NCBI GenBank assembly: GCA_016714535.1
Contig: JADKDR010000001.1
Span: 682,001-746,000, forward strand
From: Bacteroidota bacterium
GTDB taxonomy: Bacteria; Bacteroidota; Bacteroidia; AKYH767-A; OLB10
Length of the DNA: 64,000 nucleotides
Reading direction: 5' to 3'
Shown here: piece by piece, positions 1 through 9,254 of the stretch
How the letters are laid out: each line of letters starts with the position of its first letter
Numbering within the stretch: position 1 is the stretch's first letter
Made by a program: the position numbers and the translations under genes
Notes under the pieces: model-generated
The model's input: only the letters and a program-made list of their open reading frames with translations
The model's database searches: none
Told to the model about the DNA's origin: nothing

Positions 1-1
1 C

Positions 2-130
2 TCCATTCAATTTGAACAAGGGCTGGAACACACCGTGGACTGGTACCTGGCCAACCAAAGCTGGATGGAGAATGTTATTTCGGGCAATTATTCGCACTAC
101 TATCAGGAACAATATGCCAAGAGATTTTAG
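2..130 (+). CDS. rfbB: dTDP-glucose 4,6-dehydratase, C-terminal end (partial)
   Basis: Only the last 42 codons are inside the window, read in frame 2 to a TAG stop. The peptide contains GLEHTVDWYLANQSW followed by NVISGNYSHYYQEQYAKRF, which is the usual ending of RmlB/RfbB, the NAD-dependent enzyme that makes dTDP-4-keto-6-deoxyglucose in the deoxysugar (rhamnose) pathway for surface polysaccharides. No catalytic motif can be checked because the Rossmann and YxxxK parts lie upstream. Other members of the extended SDR family end less similarly, so I am fairly sure of the family. Confidence 0.75.
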   Translation, partial: SIQFEQGLEHTVDWYLANQSWMENVISGNYSHYYQEQYAKRF

Positions 131-446
131 CAGAATATAGTTGCATATCTTTTGTTTTAATAACCTTTATTAGATAAATGGTGAGCAATGCTTCTCAACG
201 CTTAAAAAGCAAACCAAATTACCCCGCCAAACGGTGCTATGTTAAATTATTTCAGGCAATTAAAATTATTACAAACCAGACAAAATTTTTCCCCATTTAC
301 TGCGTTTGTTTACATTTGTGGATTGTTTCTGAAGATAGTGTTCCTTTATGAATTAGTAACTTAAACAACTTTATCGTTTAATTGCACCTAACGCATAGCA
401 TGAAATAACTAAAACCTTAGAACTGAATTATTTAAGCATCATCAAA
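131..446. other. Intergenic region upstream of sprA
   Basis: This 316-base AT-rich gap has no convincing ORF. It holds one Bacteroidota-type -7 box, TACATTTG at 311-318, which would give a leader of roughly 120 bases for sprA, but I see no matching TTTG about 19 bases upstream of it. Nothing else is recognisable. Confidence 0.4.
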
Positions 447-3400
447 TTGAAAATAAGCAATTATTTTAAATATAGTCTTTTGTCGTTAATAGCCGTATCC
501 GGCATCAGTTTGATTACTGGTGCAATGGAAGGGCCATTAAATCATTTTAGCGACAAGATTATAGAAATAAACGAACCGCCTGTTTTCGCTCCCGATACCG
601 ACTCACTTAAATATCCTTTTGATGACCGCATTAGCGACCCGTATTCGTTGCCTTTCGACAATTCGCCACTTTATTTAAAAGATCCTTCTAATATAAGCAC
701 CTCCATTGAATACGACCCTACCAGCAATGAGTACAACATAAATGACCGAATTGGAGACGAGTTTTTTCGCAATCCAAATTACATGACCTTTCAGGAATTT
801 AACGAAGATCAAAATAAGCGGTCAACCAAAGCTTACTGGAAACAACTGGCAGATGGGGCAGATATTATCTCACAAAAGAAAAACCTCAATCCAAAGTTGT
901 ATGTACCGGGTCGGCTATTTGAAAGTATATTTGGAAGCAATACGATTGACATACGTCCGCAAGGATCGGTGGAGTTAAGATTTGGACTCCAAACAAACCG
1001 CAACGAAAATCCCGCTTTGCCCGAGAAACAGCGAAGCGTTACCACATTCGATTTTCAACAAAAAATACAATTAAATGTAATAGGAAATATTGGGACCAAA
1101 TTAAAAACAGGCATCAATTATAATTCCGAAGCAAGTTTCGAATTCGAGAATAGGATGAAACTTGAATTTACAGGTGGCGAAGATGACATTATCAAGAAAA
1201 TAGAAGCCGGGAATGTGACACTGCCTTTAAATAGTACCCTCATACAAGGAAGCCAAAGCTTGTTTGGAATAAAAACGCAATTGCAATTTGGGCACCTTTC
1301 AGTAACAAGTGTATTCTCGCAGCAAAAAGGACAATCAAAAACCATAGAAGTAAAGAACGGTGCACAGACACAACCATTTGAAATTACGGGCGACAACTAT
1401 GAAGCTAACCGCCACTTTTTTATCGCGCAATATTTTCGCGATAATTATGATTATGCGATGCGTCAGATTCCTTTAATTCAATCACCTGTTATTGTTACCA
1501 AAATTGAAGTTTGGGTTGTAAAACCCGGACAAGTAGATACCCGCACACTGATAGGTTTTGGCGACTTAGGCGAGAAAAAGCCTAACAAAACTGGGCTTAC
1601 CGATCCCAATGGCCCCAACCTTCCAAACAATAATAGCAACACGCTGTATGCAAATCTGAATTTAGCACCTTACAATCAACTACGTGATATTAATTATGCC
1701 AATTATAATGTTCTGAATGGCTTAGGTCTTAATGCGCCTCAGGATTTTGAACGTATGGATAATGCAGTGCGATTACAACCAAGTGAATATACTTTTGACC
1801 CGCGGCTTGGTACGTTGTCATTAAGATCAACACTTAATCCGAATCAAGCATTGGCTGTAGCCTACGAATATCAGGTTGGTGGCCAGGTGTATCGTGTTGG
1901 CGACCTTACCAATAGTGGAATTGAACCTCCTAAACGTTTGTTTGTTAAGATACTTAAGAGCTCGGTTACCAATGTAACCTTGCCCCTTTGGGACTTGATG
2001 ATGAAAAATGTTTACAACATTCAGGCTTATGGACTACAGGCAAAAGATTTCAAACTTAACATCCTTTATTTTGATGACAGTACAGGCACCAATGTAAATT
2101 TTCTTCCCGTTTCTTCTTCCGAAACCAATTTGTTTGGCAAGCAATTAATCAGGGTGTTAAATCTTGATAGATTGAATAATAATAATGACCCTCAGCCAGA
2201 TGGTGTCTTTGACTACATAGAAGGAATAACTATTAATTCGCAAGAAGGCAGAATCTATTTACCATTGGTAGAACCATTTGGCAAATCGCTGGCCGCATTA
2301 TTCAAAAGCCAGCAAGTAGCGCAAAAATACTTATACACTGACCTGTACAGGCAGACCAAAATTGCGGCACAACAGAACACCGAAAAGAATAAATTTTTTA
2401 TTACCGGAACATACTCCAGCTCGGTTAGCTCCGAGATAAGTTTAAATCAGATAAACATTCCGCAAGGTTCGGTTAAGGTATCGAGTGGTGGCACACCTTT
2501 GGTTGAAAACGTAGACTTTACCGTTGATTATAATTTAGGTAAAGTAAAAATAATAAATCAGGCCTATCTTAATAGTGCAACACCCTTGCAGGTGCAGGTA
2601 GAAAGCAACACCTTATTTGCCTTGCAAACAAGGAGGCTAATGGGTACCCACCTCGATTACCAATTTAGTAAAGATTTTAATTTGGGTGCTACCATTTTAA
2701 ATTTGAGCGAACGTCCTATTACCCAAAAAATAAATTTTGGTGATGAGCCTATTAGCAACACGATATGGGGCTTAAATGGAAATTACAGAACCGATTCGCG
2801 CTTCATTACAAAAATGATTGACAAGCTTCCTTTTATTAGCACCAAAGAAATAAGTAACATAACTGTAAGTGGCGAGTTTGCACAGTTTATACCGGGTCAT
2901 CCTCGTGTTATAACAAAGGCAGGAACTTCGTACATAGATGATTTTGAAGGAAGCCAAAGCAATATTGATATTCGCAATCCGGGCAACTGGTTTTTAAGCA
3001 GTGTTCCAGAAAACAACCTAAGCTTGTTTCCGGAAACCAAAGATACGAATCAGCGCAGTTGGGGATTGAACAGGGCTTTACTTACCTGGTATAATATTGA
3101 CCCCACGGTGTTTGCACCCAATAGCGGATTGTTGCCACCGGGCATTGATAATAATGCATTAAGTAATCACCAGGTACGTCAGATAAATGAAGACGAATTA
3201 TTTGCACGCGACTTTGTGGGAATAATTCCACGCATACCGGTATTAAACCTCGCCTATTACCCACGTGAGCGAGGTGCCTATAATTTTGATGCGTTGCCAA
3301 CAGCCTATTCTCAGGGAATTGATGCGGATGGATTCCTGCTTGCTCCCGAAACCAGGTGGGGAGGCATGATGCGCAGAATTGAGAACAATGATTTTGAAGC

Positions 3401-5165
3401 TGCCAACGTGGAGTTTATTTCTTTCTGGCTTATGGATCCATTTAATGACGACTATTCTAGTCAAAACAATTCGGGAAAGTTGTACTTTCATTTAGGTCAG
3501 ATTTCGGAAGATATTTTGCACGATGGTTTTAAGATGTTTGAAAACGGATTGAACTGCGCCAATAATACTTTAATAAATTTTCCCGGACCTTGGGGGCTAT
3601 TTCCTGGTAATCCTACTAACCCAACCAATGCATTTGACACCGATGATGATTGCCGCGCCTTTCAGGATGTAGGATATGATGGAATGCCGACAGACACCGA
3701 AAAAGTTTTTACCAAACCTTTTTTTCTTGACAACATTGCTGCGGCATTTGGCACTGCAAGTGCTGCTTACAACCTTGCCTTAGCCGATCCTTCGAGTGAT
3801 AATTTCCGTTATTTCAGAGGAACAGATTTTGACAATGCACAACTTGACATTCTGCAACGCTATAAGCGCTTTAGTGTACCTGATGGCAACAGCAAAACGT
3901 CTAAACAATCGAGCGAGCCCTATATTACGCAAAGCACCAACTTTCCTGAAATGGAAGACATTAACAGGGATGGTACTATGGATATTTACGAAAACTATTT
4001 TCAATACGAACTTGAGATTAGTAAAAACGGGTTGGAGGTTGGCAGCAATTATATTGTAGATAAGCGCGAATCTAATCCTGAAGTTGCTTCAGGTGGCAAT
4101 CGTAAAATAACATGGTATCAATTTCGCATTCCGGTAAATGATGAAACCCGCCAAAAGTTTGGCGATATCCAAGACCTTCGTAGTGTTGGCTTCATACGCG
4201 TACTTATGAAAGGATTTTCTGACAGCATCGTATTACGTTTTGCCCGCCTTGACCTTACCAGGGGCGAATGGCGCAGATATACCAAAAGATTGCAAGGGCC
4301 GGGACTATACTTTGATGTTTGTCCAAACTCTAATACTTCTTTTGAAGTATCAGCAATCTCGCTCGAAGAAAATAAAAATAAAATACCATGTAATTATGTA
4401 ATACCTCCGGGCATACAACGCGAAATTAATACAGCATCCATCCAACAACAACGGTTGAATGAGCAAAGTATGGTGTTGCGTGTATGCGGACTATGTGATG
4501 GTGATGCACGTGCTACTTTTAAAACGCTTGATCTTGATATGCGTAACTATGGCCGTGTAAAGATGTATGTGCATGCTGAGCCCAATGCGCAATGCACGCA
4601 AGACTTTAATTGCGGTCCTACCGATGTAAAAGATAACGACTTAGTATTGTTTGTGCGTTTTGGAACTGACAATAGTCAGAATTACTACGAATACGAAATG
4701 CCAATAAAGGTTACTGATATTTCGAAAGGTGAAGTAGAAGACCCTGCACTCATTTGGCCATCGGCAAATGAGATTGATATTAATCTCAAAGACCTGGTAG
4801 ATGCCAAACTTATAAGAAACAGCGAATTAAAAAATGGCTCTTCCACCCTATCTGCATACCGGCCATACAAAACAGATGGTGACCGAAACATTTACATTGT
4901 TGGATCGCCTAACCTGAGTAACATTCGTACCATTATGATTGGGGTGCGTAACCCTAAAAAAGGAGGCATTGTTGCTTTTGGAAAAGATGATGGCGAACCC
5001 AAATGTGCAGAAATATGGGTAAATGAATTACGCCTTACCGACTTTGACGAGCGTGGCGGATATGCAGCCACCGCAAGGGTAGCTGCCAAGTTAGCTCACC
5101 TTGGTAACCTTACATTAAGTGGAAGCCGCAAGACGATTGGGTTTGGTGGTTTGGAGCAAAAGTAA
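447..5165 (+). CDS. sprA: T9SS outer-membrane translocon protein SprA, N-terminal part (frameshifted)
   Basis: SprA is the giant outer-membrane barrel through which type IX secretion cargo leaves the periplasm. This ORF supplies about the first 1570 residues from a TTG start with a hydrophobic signal segment (residues about 10-25). Recognisable SprA features include FIPGHPRVITKAGTSYIDDFEGSQ around residue 810-835 (SYIDDFEGSQ is a family hallmark), long stretches of alternating barrel strands, and AEIWVNELRLTDFDERGGYA near the end. The ORF stops at 5163-5165, directly after GFGGLEQK. The next frame continues as VNERSRENFTQYDIATTLEL without a gap, so the stop results from one base missing in or beside the AAAA run at 5158-5161. 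Joined, the protein would be about 2430 residues, the normal SprA size. Confidence 0.9.
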   Translation: MKISNYFKYSLLSLIAVSGISLITGAMEGPLNHFSDKIIEINEPPVFAPDTDSLKYPFDDRISDPYSLPFDNSPLYLKDPSNISTSIEYDPTSNEYNINDRIGDEFFRNPNYMTFQEFNEDQNKRSTKAYWKQLADGADIISQKKNLNPKLYVPGRLFESIFGSNTIDIRPQGSVELRFGLQTNRNENPALPEKQRSVTTFDFQQKIQLNVIGNIGTKLKTGINYNSEASFEFENRMKLEFTGGEDDIIKKIEAGNVTLPLNSTLIQGSQSLFGIKTQLQFGHLSVTSVFSQQKGQSKTIEVKNGAQTQPFEITGDNYEANRHFFIAQYFRDNYDYAMRQIPLIQSPVIVTKIEVWVVKPGQVDTRTLIGFGDLGEKKPNKTGLTDPNGPNLPNNNSNTLYANLNLAPYNQLRDINYANYNVLNGLGLNAPQDFERMDNAVRLQPSEYTFDPRLGTLSLRSTLNPNQALAVAYEYQVGGQVYRVGDLTNSGIEPPKRLFVKILKSSVTNVTLPLWDLMMKNVYNIQAYGLQAKDFKLNILYFDDSTGTNVNFLPVSSSETNLFGKQLIRVLNLDRLNNNNDPQPDGVFDYIEGITINSQEGRIYLPLVEPFGKSLAALFKSQQVAQKYLYTDLYRQTKIAAQQNTEKNKFFITGTYSSSVSSEISLNQINIPQGSVKVSSGGTPLVENVDFTVDYNLGKVKIINQAYLNSATPLQVQVESNTLFALQTRRLMGTHLDYQFSKDFNLGATILNLSERPITQKINFGDEPISNTIWGLNGNYRTDSRFITKMIDKLPFISTKEISNITVSGEFAQFIPGHPRVITKAGTSYIDDFEGSQSNIDIRNPGNWFLSSVPENNLSLFPETKDTNQRSWGLNRALLTWYNIDPTVFAPNSGLLPPGIDNNALSNHQVRQINEDELFARDFVGIIPRIPVLNLAYYPRERGAYNFDALPTAYSQGIDADGFLLAPETRWGGMMRRIENNDFEAANVEFISFWLMDPFNDDYSSQNNSGKLYFHLGQISEDILHDGFKMFENGLNCANNTLINFPGPWGLFPGNPTNPTNAFDTDDDCRAFQDVGYDGMPTDTEKVFTKPFFLDNIAAAFGTASAAYNLALADPSSDNFRYFRGTDFDNAQLDILQRYKRFSVPDGNSKTSKQSSEPYITQSTNFPEMEDINRDGTMDIYENYFQYELEISKNGLEVGSNYIVDKRESNPEVASGGNRKITWYQFRIPVNDETRQKFGDIQDLRSVGFIRVLMKGFSDSIVLRFARLDLTRGEWRRYTKRLQGPGLYFDVCPNSNTSFEVSAISLEENKNKIPCNYVIPPGIQREINTASIQQQRLNEQSMVLRVCGLCDGDARATFKTLDLDMRNYGRVKMYVHAEPNAQCTQDFNCGPTDVKDNDLVLFVRFGTDNSQNYYEYEMPIKVTDISKGEVEDPALIWPSANEIDINLKDLVDAKLIRNSELKNGSSTLSAYRPYKTDGDRNIYIVGSPNLSNIRTIMIGVRNPKKGGIVAFGKDDGEPKCAEIWVNELRLTDFDERGGYAATARVAAKLAHLGNLTLSGSRKTIGFGGLEQK

Positions 5166-7726
5166 ATGAACGCAGTCGCGAAAATTTTACGCAGTATGAT
5201 ATCGCAACCACGTTGGAGTTAGGAAAATTTTTCCCTGATAAAGTTTCATTATCCCTTCCGTTCTACTATAGCTTCGGACAGGTAATAAGCAATCCACAGT
5301 TTAATCCGCTTGATCCTGATGTGCCTTTTGAAACTGCATTGCAAGCACTTGAAACCAAGCAAGATCGTGATGAGTTGCGCAGAAATGCGCAAGACTTTAC
5401 CCAACGTAAAACCATTAGTTTTACCAATGTTCGCAAAAACAAAACCGGAGGCAAATCGCATATTTATGACATTGAGAATTTTAATGTGAGCTATTCATAC
5501 TCCGAAATTTTTAGACGGAACATCAATATGCAATTTGATGTTTTGAGAAATTACAGAGGCTCGCTGGGCTATAATTTTAATGCAAGTCCCAAACCTTTCG
5601 AACCATTTAAAAAATCGAAAATCGTAGGTAATAGCAAATGGATAAAACTAGTTAAAGATTTTAATGTTACCCCTTTGCCGGCATCCATCAATATTCGCAA
5701 CGATCTTGATAGGCAATATGGTGAGCAACTTCTTCGCAACAACACTACCTATCGTGCAATTTTAGATACTACCTTTAATAAGTTTTTTAACTGGGTGCGG
5801 CAGTATGATATGCGATGGGACTTAACCAAGTCGCTAAAGCTTGACTTTGCTGCCAATAACCAATCGCGTGTTGATGAACCGGCTGGTCGCCTCGACACTG
5901 AGACTAAAAAAGATTCGGTTAAAACAAATTTGAAAAACTTTGGACGTAACACCAACTATGGACACAATGGAAATGCAAGCTATCAGGTACCCTTAAATAA
6001 GCTGCCGTTGGTCGATTGGATTTCGCTTAATGCCCGCTACGGATTTGATTATAGTTGGGCAGCAGCCCCATTGCGTTTTGATAGTGTATTAAATAAAAAC
6101 ACACCAAGTAGTGCATTAGGAAATACCATTCAAAATTCGAATACCAAAAGCTTGAATGCAACACTAACATTTACACAGTTGTATAACAAGCTACCGTTTT
6201 TCAAAAAATTACTTGCACCACCTAACAAGGCCCCTCAGCAACCACAACGAAATAAATCGGCCGAACAACCAAAGAACCAAAACGACACTACCAAAACAAA
6301 ACCTCCAAAGCCTCCGGGACAAATACCAGGTGTAGTGCGTTTTATTGGCAAAGCTATACTAGCTGTTAAAAACGTTGGAGGCACATTTAGCGAAACCAAT
6401 GGAACCATGTTTCCGGGATATCGCAGGCCATCGGTTATACTTGGTCAAGACTATTATCAAAATTCAAAAGGAGAGCAGGTAACTGCACCCGGATTTGGAT
6501 TTGTGTTTGGAAGTCAAAAGGACATAAGATTTGATGCTGCGCAAAATTTATGGTTAAGCACTGATACTTCCTTTAATGCTCAATATACGCGCAATTTCAC
6601 ACAAAATATTCAGGCACGAAGTACCATAGAGCCCATTACCGGCTTACGTATCGAATTAAATGCAACGCGCAATTATAGCCGCAACCTTACCGAAAATTAC
6701 AGAGCCAATACTTCAGGAGTTTATCGTGGTGTGGGAACGATGGAATCGGGTAACTTTAGTGTATCGTATATTACCTGGAATACGGCTTTTATTAAAGACC
6801 GTAAAAACAAAACCAATGAAATTTTCGAACAGTTTGATGAGAACCGGAAAATAATTTCTCAAATTATAGGAATAGAAAACCCCTATTCGAATTGGCTATT
6901 AACCGATAGCGGTTATGTAGATGGATATGGCGGAGCACAACAGGAAGTATTAACTTATGCGTTTCTGGCAGCCTATACCGGTCGCAATCCAAAAAAGGTT
7001 GAAAAAACACAATTCTTCAAACTGCCCTTACCTAACTGGCGAATAACCTTTGATGGCTTGAGCAAATTGGCATGGAGCAAAAAAATATGGAACAGTGTAA
7101 ATATTACGCATGGATATCGCAGCACCTATAATATCAATTCGTTTATTACTAACATTAACTATACTGATCCGCAAGATTATGGCTTTAGTTCGGTGCGCGA
7201 TGCATCAGGAAATTTTATTCCACAATACGAAGCACAACAAGTAAGCATTACTGAATCTTTCAGTCCATTGATTGGTATAGACATGACGTGGAAAAAAAAT
7301 GGATTATTTACGCGCATGGAAATTAAACGTGATCGCAATTTGTCTTTAACTTTTACCGGCATACAACTTACCGAAGTTAGAAGCAACGACCTTACCATAG
7401 GTGCCGGATACCGTATTCCTAAATTCACCTTGCCTTTCAAAGTAGGTGGAAAAAAGGTTAAATTGAAAAATGATTTAAATGTTACTGCTGATTTCAGTAT
7501 GCGCAAAAACCTTACAATTATCCGCAAGATGATTGAAAAAACAAATATTCCCAGTGCTGGTATGAACACATACAACATTAAACTGTCAGCTGATTATATT
7601 TTGAACGAGCGATTCAATATTCGATTCTATTATGATCAGGTAATCAACAGACCAGAAATTGCCAACTCTTTTCCCAATTCGAATACACAGGTTGGTTTTG
7701 CAGTAAGATTTACACTTGCTCAGTAA
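5162..7726 (+). CDS. sprA: SprA, C-terminal part (continuation after frameshift)
   Basis: This reading frame takes over exactly where the upstream sprA frame stops. Codons from 5162 encode VNERSRENFTQYDIATT, then LELGKFFPDKVSLSLPFYYS, the typical mid-SprA sequence. The nominal TTG start at 5213 lies inside this continuous homology and is unlikely to be a real start. The part contains further barrel strands, a Pro/Lys/Gln-rich low-complexity loop (about 6225-6325) and a C-terminus ending GFAVRFTLAQ with the alternating pattern of a last barrel strand. A Bacteroidota cell using T9SS would need an intact SprA, so a sequencing error in the A-run or rare reassignment is more likely than a dead gene. 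Confidence 0.88.
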   Translation, partial: VNERSRENFTQYDIATTLELGKFFPDKVSLSLPFYYSFGQVISNPQFNPLDPDVPFETALQALETKQDRDELRRNAQDFTQRKTISFTNVRKNKTGGKSHIYDIENFNVSYSYSEIFRRNINMQFDVLRNYRGSLGYNFNASPKPFEPFKKSKIVGNSKWIKLVKDFNVTPLPASINIRNDLDRQYGEQLLRNNTTYRAILDTTFNKFFNWVRQYDMRWDLTKSLKLDFAANNQSRVDEPAGRLDTETKKDSVKTNLKNFGRNTNYGHNGNASYQVPLNKLPLVDWISLNARYGFDYSWAAAPLRFDSVLNKNTPSSALGNTIQNSNTKSLNATLTFTQLYNKLPFFKKLLAPPNKAPQQPQRNKSAEQPKNQNDTTKTKPPKPPGQIPGVVRFIGKAILAVKNVGGTFSETNGTMFPGYRRPSVILGQDYYQNSKGEQVTAPGFGFVFGSQKDIRFDAAQNLWLSTDTSFNAQYTRNFTQNIQARSTIEPITGLRIELNATRNYSRNLTENYRANTSGVYRGVGTMESGNFSVSYITWNTAFIKDRKNKTNEIFEQFDENRKIISQIIGIENPYSNWLLTDSGYVDGYGGAQQEVLTYAFLAAYTGRNPKKVEKTQFFKLPLPNWRITFDGLSKLAWSKKIWNSVNITHGYRSTYNINSFITNINYTDPQDYGFSSVRDASGNFIPQYEAQQVSITESFSPLIGIDMTWKKNGLFTRMEIKRDRNLSLTFTGIQLTEVRSNDLTIGAGYRIPKFTLPFKVGGKKVKLKNDLNVTADFSMRKNLTIIRKMIEKTNIPSAGMNTYNIKLSADYILNERFNIRFYYDQVINRPEIANSFPNSNTQVGFAVRFTLAQ

Positions 7727-7956
7727 GCCTCTAACTTTTTCGGGGCAATATCAAAATTACGATTCTCCAAAATAAATTGGGCTTGCTGTTTAATATTGAC
7801 ATCCATCAAAATCAATAATATAGTAGTGGAAATAAAAAAATCAGTGCAAGGAAAAAGGCCAAAGTATCAAAAAGTCATGTATCACTTCATGTGTTAGTGG
7901 GCTCGAAAGCTATCAAGCATGTAAGGATTTTCAACATACAGTAATCCGCAGCTATC

Positions 7957-7980
7957 CCTTGCTAATTGCAAGGAATTTTT
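7957..7980 (+). terminator. Possible rho-independent terminator
   Basis: A 6-bp stem (CCTTGC/GCAAGG) with loop TAATT is followed by AATTTTT on the plus strand, about 230 bases after the sprA stop. The stem is short, so this is weak. Confidence 0.3.
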
Positions 7981-8196
7981 GGCGCACCAAATAACTTCTA
8001 TCAAATTGATTCTAGAACTGAATACATTTTCGAGAAAAACGGTGTTGCTCCTACGGAGCTCTAAGATTTTTTATGCTGCTGTTAAAACCCAAGCAGGCCT
8101 GCATCTTAATAAAAAAAGGGAAAATAACAGCCCAAACGGGACGACTTGTTAGTACATATGCAACCATCAAAAATTAGCGACCACTAAATATAAAAA

Positions 8197-8375
8197 GAAA
8201 TTCTCTGTGTTCCTCTGTGTCTCCTTGCGCAGCTGTATTTAATCTTCAAAAAAAAATCTCCATGTTCCTCCGTGTCTCTGTGCGCCATTGCATTTAATAA
8301 TCAAAAAATAGCAAGCGCTAAATATAAAAAGAAATTCTCTGTGTTCCTCTGTGTCTCCGTGCGCCATTGCATTTA
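8197..8375. repeat. Three degenerate copies of a CTCTGTGTTCCTCTGTGTCTCC repeat
   Basis: Copies run about 8197-8241, 8253-8295 and 8331-8375. Each has the pyrimidine-rich core TTCCTCTGTGTCTC (or a close variant) followed by a GCGCCATTGCATTTA-like end. The first and third copies also share the flank CTAAATATAAAAAGAAATTC, so a unit of about 134 bases containing two cores seems to have been duplicated. The copies lie in non-coding DNA and I see no transposase beside them. I believe similar motifs recur between genes in other bacteria, but I could not verify this. Confidence 0.7.
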
Positions 8376-8508
8376 GTCATCAAAAATTACACACGCAACC
8401 TATAAAAAATAGCAAGCCCTGTTTACGAATATCATTTAGCAGCATTTGTCTTTATTTCGAAACTAACCATACTGCTTTTAAGGAAAAGCATTCCATTAAC
8501 TATGTTTC

Positions 8509-8545
8509 AAAAAAAAACTGCCGCATCATTTATTGGAAGCGGCAG
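8509..8545 (-). terminator. Rho-independent terminator of the ECF/lipoprotein cassette
   Basis: Read on the minus strand, CTGCCGC and GCGGCAG form a perfect 7-bp stem with a 14-base loop, followed by nine T residues. It lies about 80 bases after the stop of the lipoprotein gene at 8623. Confidence 0.8.
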
Positions 8546-8622
8546 CTATTACTCGCGGTTGATTAATTTGGATTGATACTTATATTATCGATGCAATATT
8601 TTTTTCTGTTGAGTTGGAGACG

Positions 8623-9222
8623 TTACTCAAAGTCCCAAAACACCCCTACCATTTCTCCATTGCGCAATTGATGCACCTTTCCATTGTTGCCCAATAAATC
8701 AGCTTCAAATAGTGCATGAACAATAAGCTGATCTTGATCATTAATTGTATATTCTAAAATTTTGAAAGTAAATTTATCACTGTCCAATGAACGAAAGATT
8801 TCGCTATCGTGTTCATTTTGCAATGTCAATTGAACACCTTCGTTCATCCATGATGAAATATTATTATCTTCTGCTGACAGCAAGTAGTTATACCATGAAG
8901 TTTCGTCAGTAATTTTACGCACCAACAAATCTCCTTTTTCAATCTCGAGGAAAAAGTCCTTACCTATTTCATTAGTCATTGTGCAGCTATTAATAATATC
9001 GAACCTTGATCCATAACTCTGAGACCCTTTGTTTAGGTCACCATATAAAACAGGCACATTATTTCCCTCCATAAAATAAGTGCTTCCATCTAGTTCGAAC
9101 TTAACTTTGGCTGGTCTATCCAAAGCGAACACTTCACTTTTCAGGGGCTCCACATTTTCCTTCTTGCATGCGGCTGTTGCCATTAGGCAAAGCACTGCCA
9201 TGCTTACTAGTTTTAATTTCAT
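8623..9222 (-). CDS. Putative lipoprotein, last gene of the ECF sigma cassette
   Basis: A 199-aa protein with a lipoprotein signal: Lys-containing n-region, hydrophobic core and lipobox ATAAC with Cys19 followed by KKE. After lipidation it would be anchored to an envelope membrane. The body has alternating hydrophobic residues suggesting beta structure (VKFELDGSTYFMEGNN, FTFKILEYTINDQDQLIVHA), but I do not recognise a named domain. It starts 32 bases after the stop of the upstream gene at 9255, with no terminator between, so it is probably cotranscribed with the membrane protein and the sigma factor. Its role, perhaps an envelope sensor or a target of the regulon, is inferred from position only. 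Confidence 0.7.
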   Translation of the reverse strand: MKLKLVSMAVLCLMATAACKKENVEPLKSEVFALDRPAKVKFELDGSTYFMEGNNVPVLYGDLNKGSQSYGSRFDIINSCTMTNEIGKDFFLEIEKGDLLVRKITDETSWYNYLLSAEDNNISSWMNEGVQLTLQNEHDSEIFRSLDSDKFTFKILEYTINDQDQLIVHALFEADLLGNNGKVHQLRNGEMVGVFWDFE

Positions 9223-9254
9223 AAGCTAATTGATTTTAAATTTTAGAAGATAAT

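Larger units (their letters stand above)
7727..8622. other. Gene-free region with degenerate repeats between sprA and the ECF cassette
   Basis: About 900 bases without a supported gene. The left part holds a possible weak terminator (7957-7980), the middle holds the CTCTGTGTTCCTCTGTGTC repeat array (8197-8375), and the right end holds the terminator of the minus-strand cassette (8509-8545). A 71-codon ORF across 8351-8566 starts inside a repeat copy and runs through the terminator, so I do not accept it. Confidence 0.6.

Noticed and set aside
7177..7578. 133-codon minus-strand ORF inside sprA
   Set aside because: It is a shadow of the SprA frame; the plus strand carries clear barrel sequence over the whole interval.
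8351..8566. 71-codon plus-strand ORF
   Set aside because: It begins within a repeat copy, has no protein-like composition and runs through the stem of the minus-strand terminator at 8509-8545.
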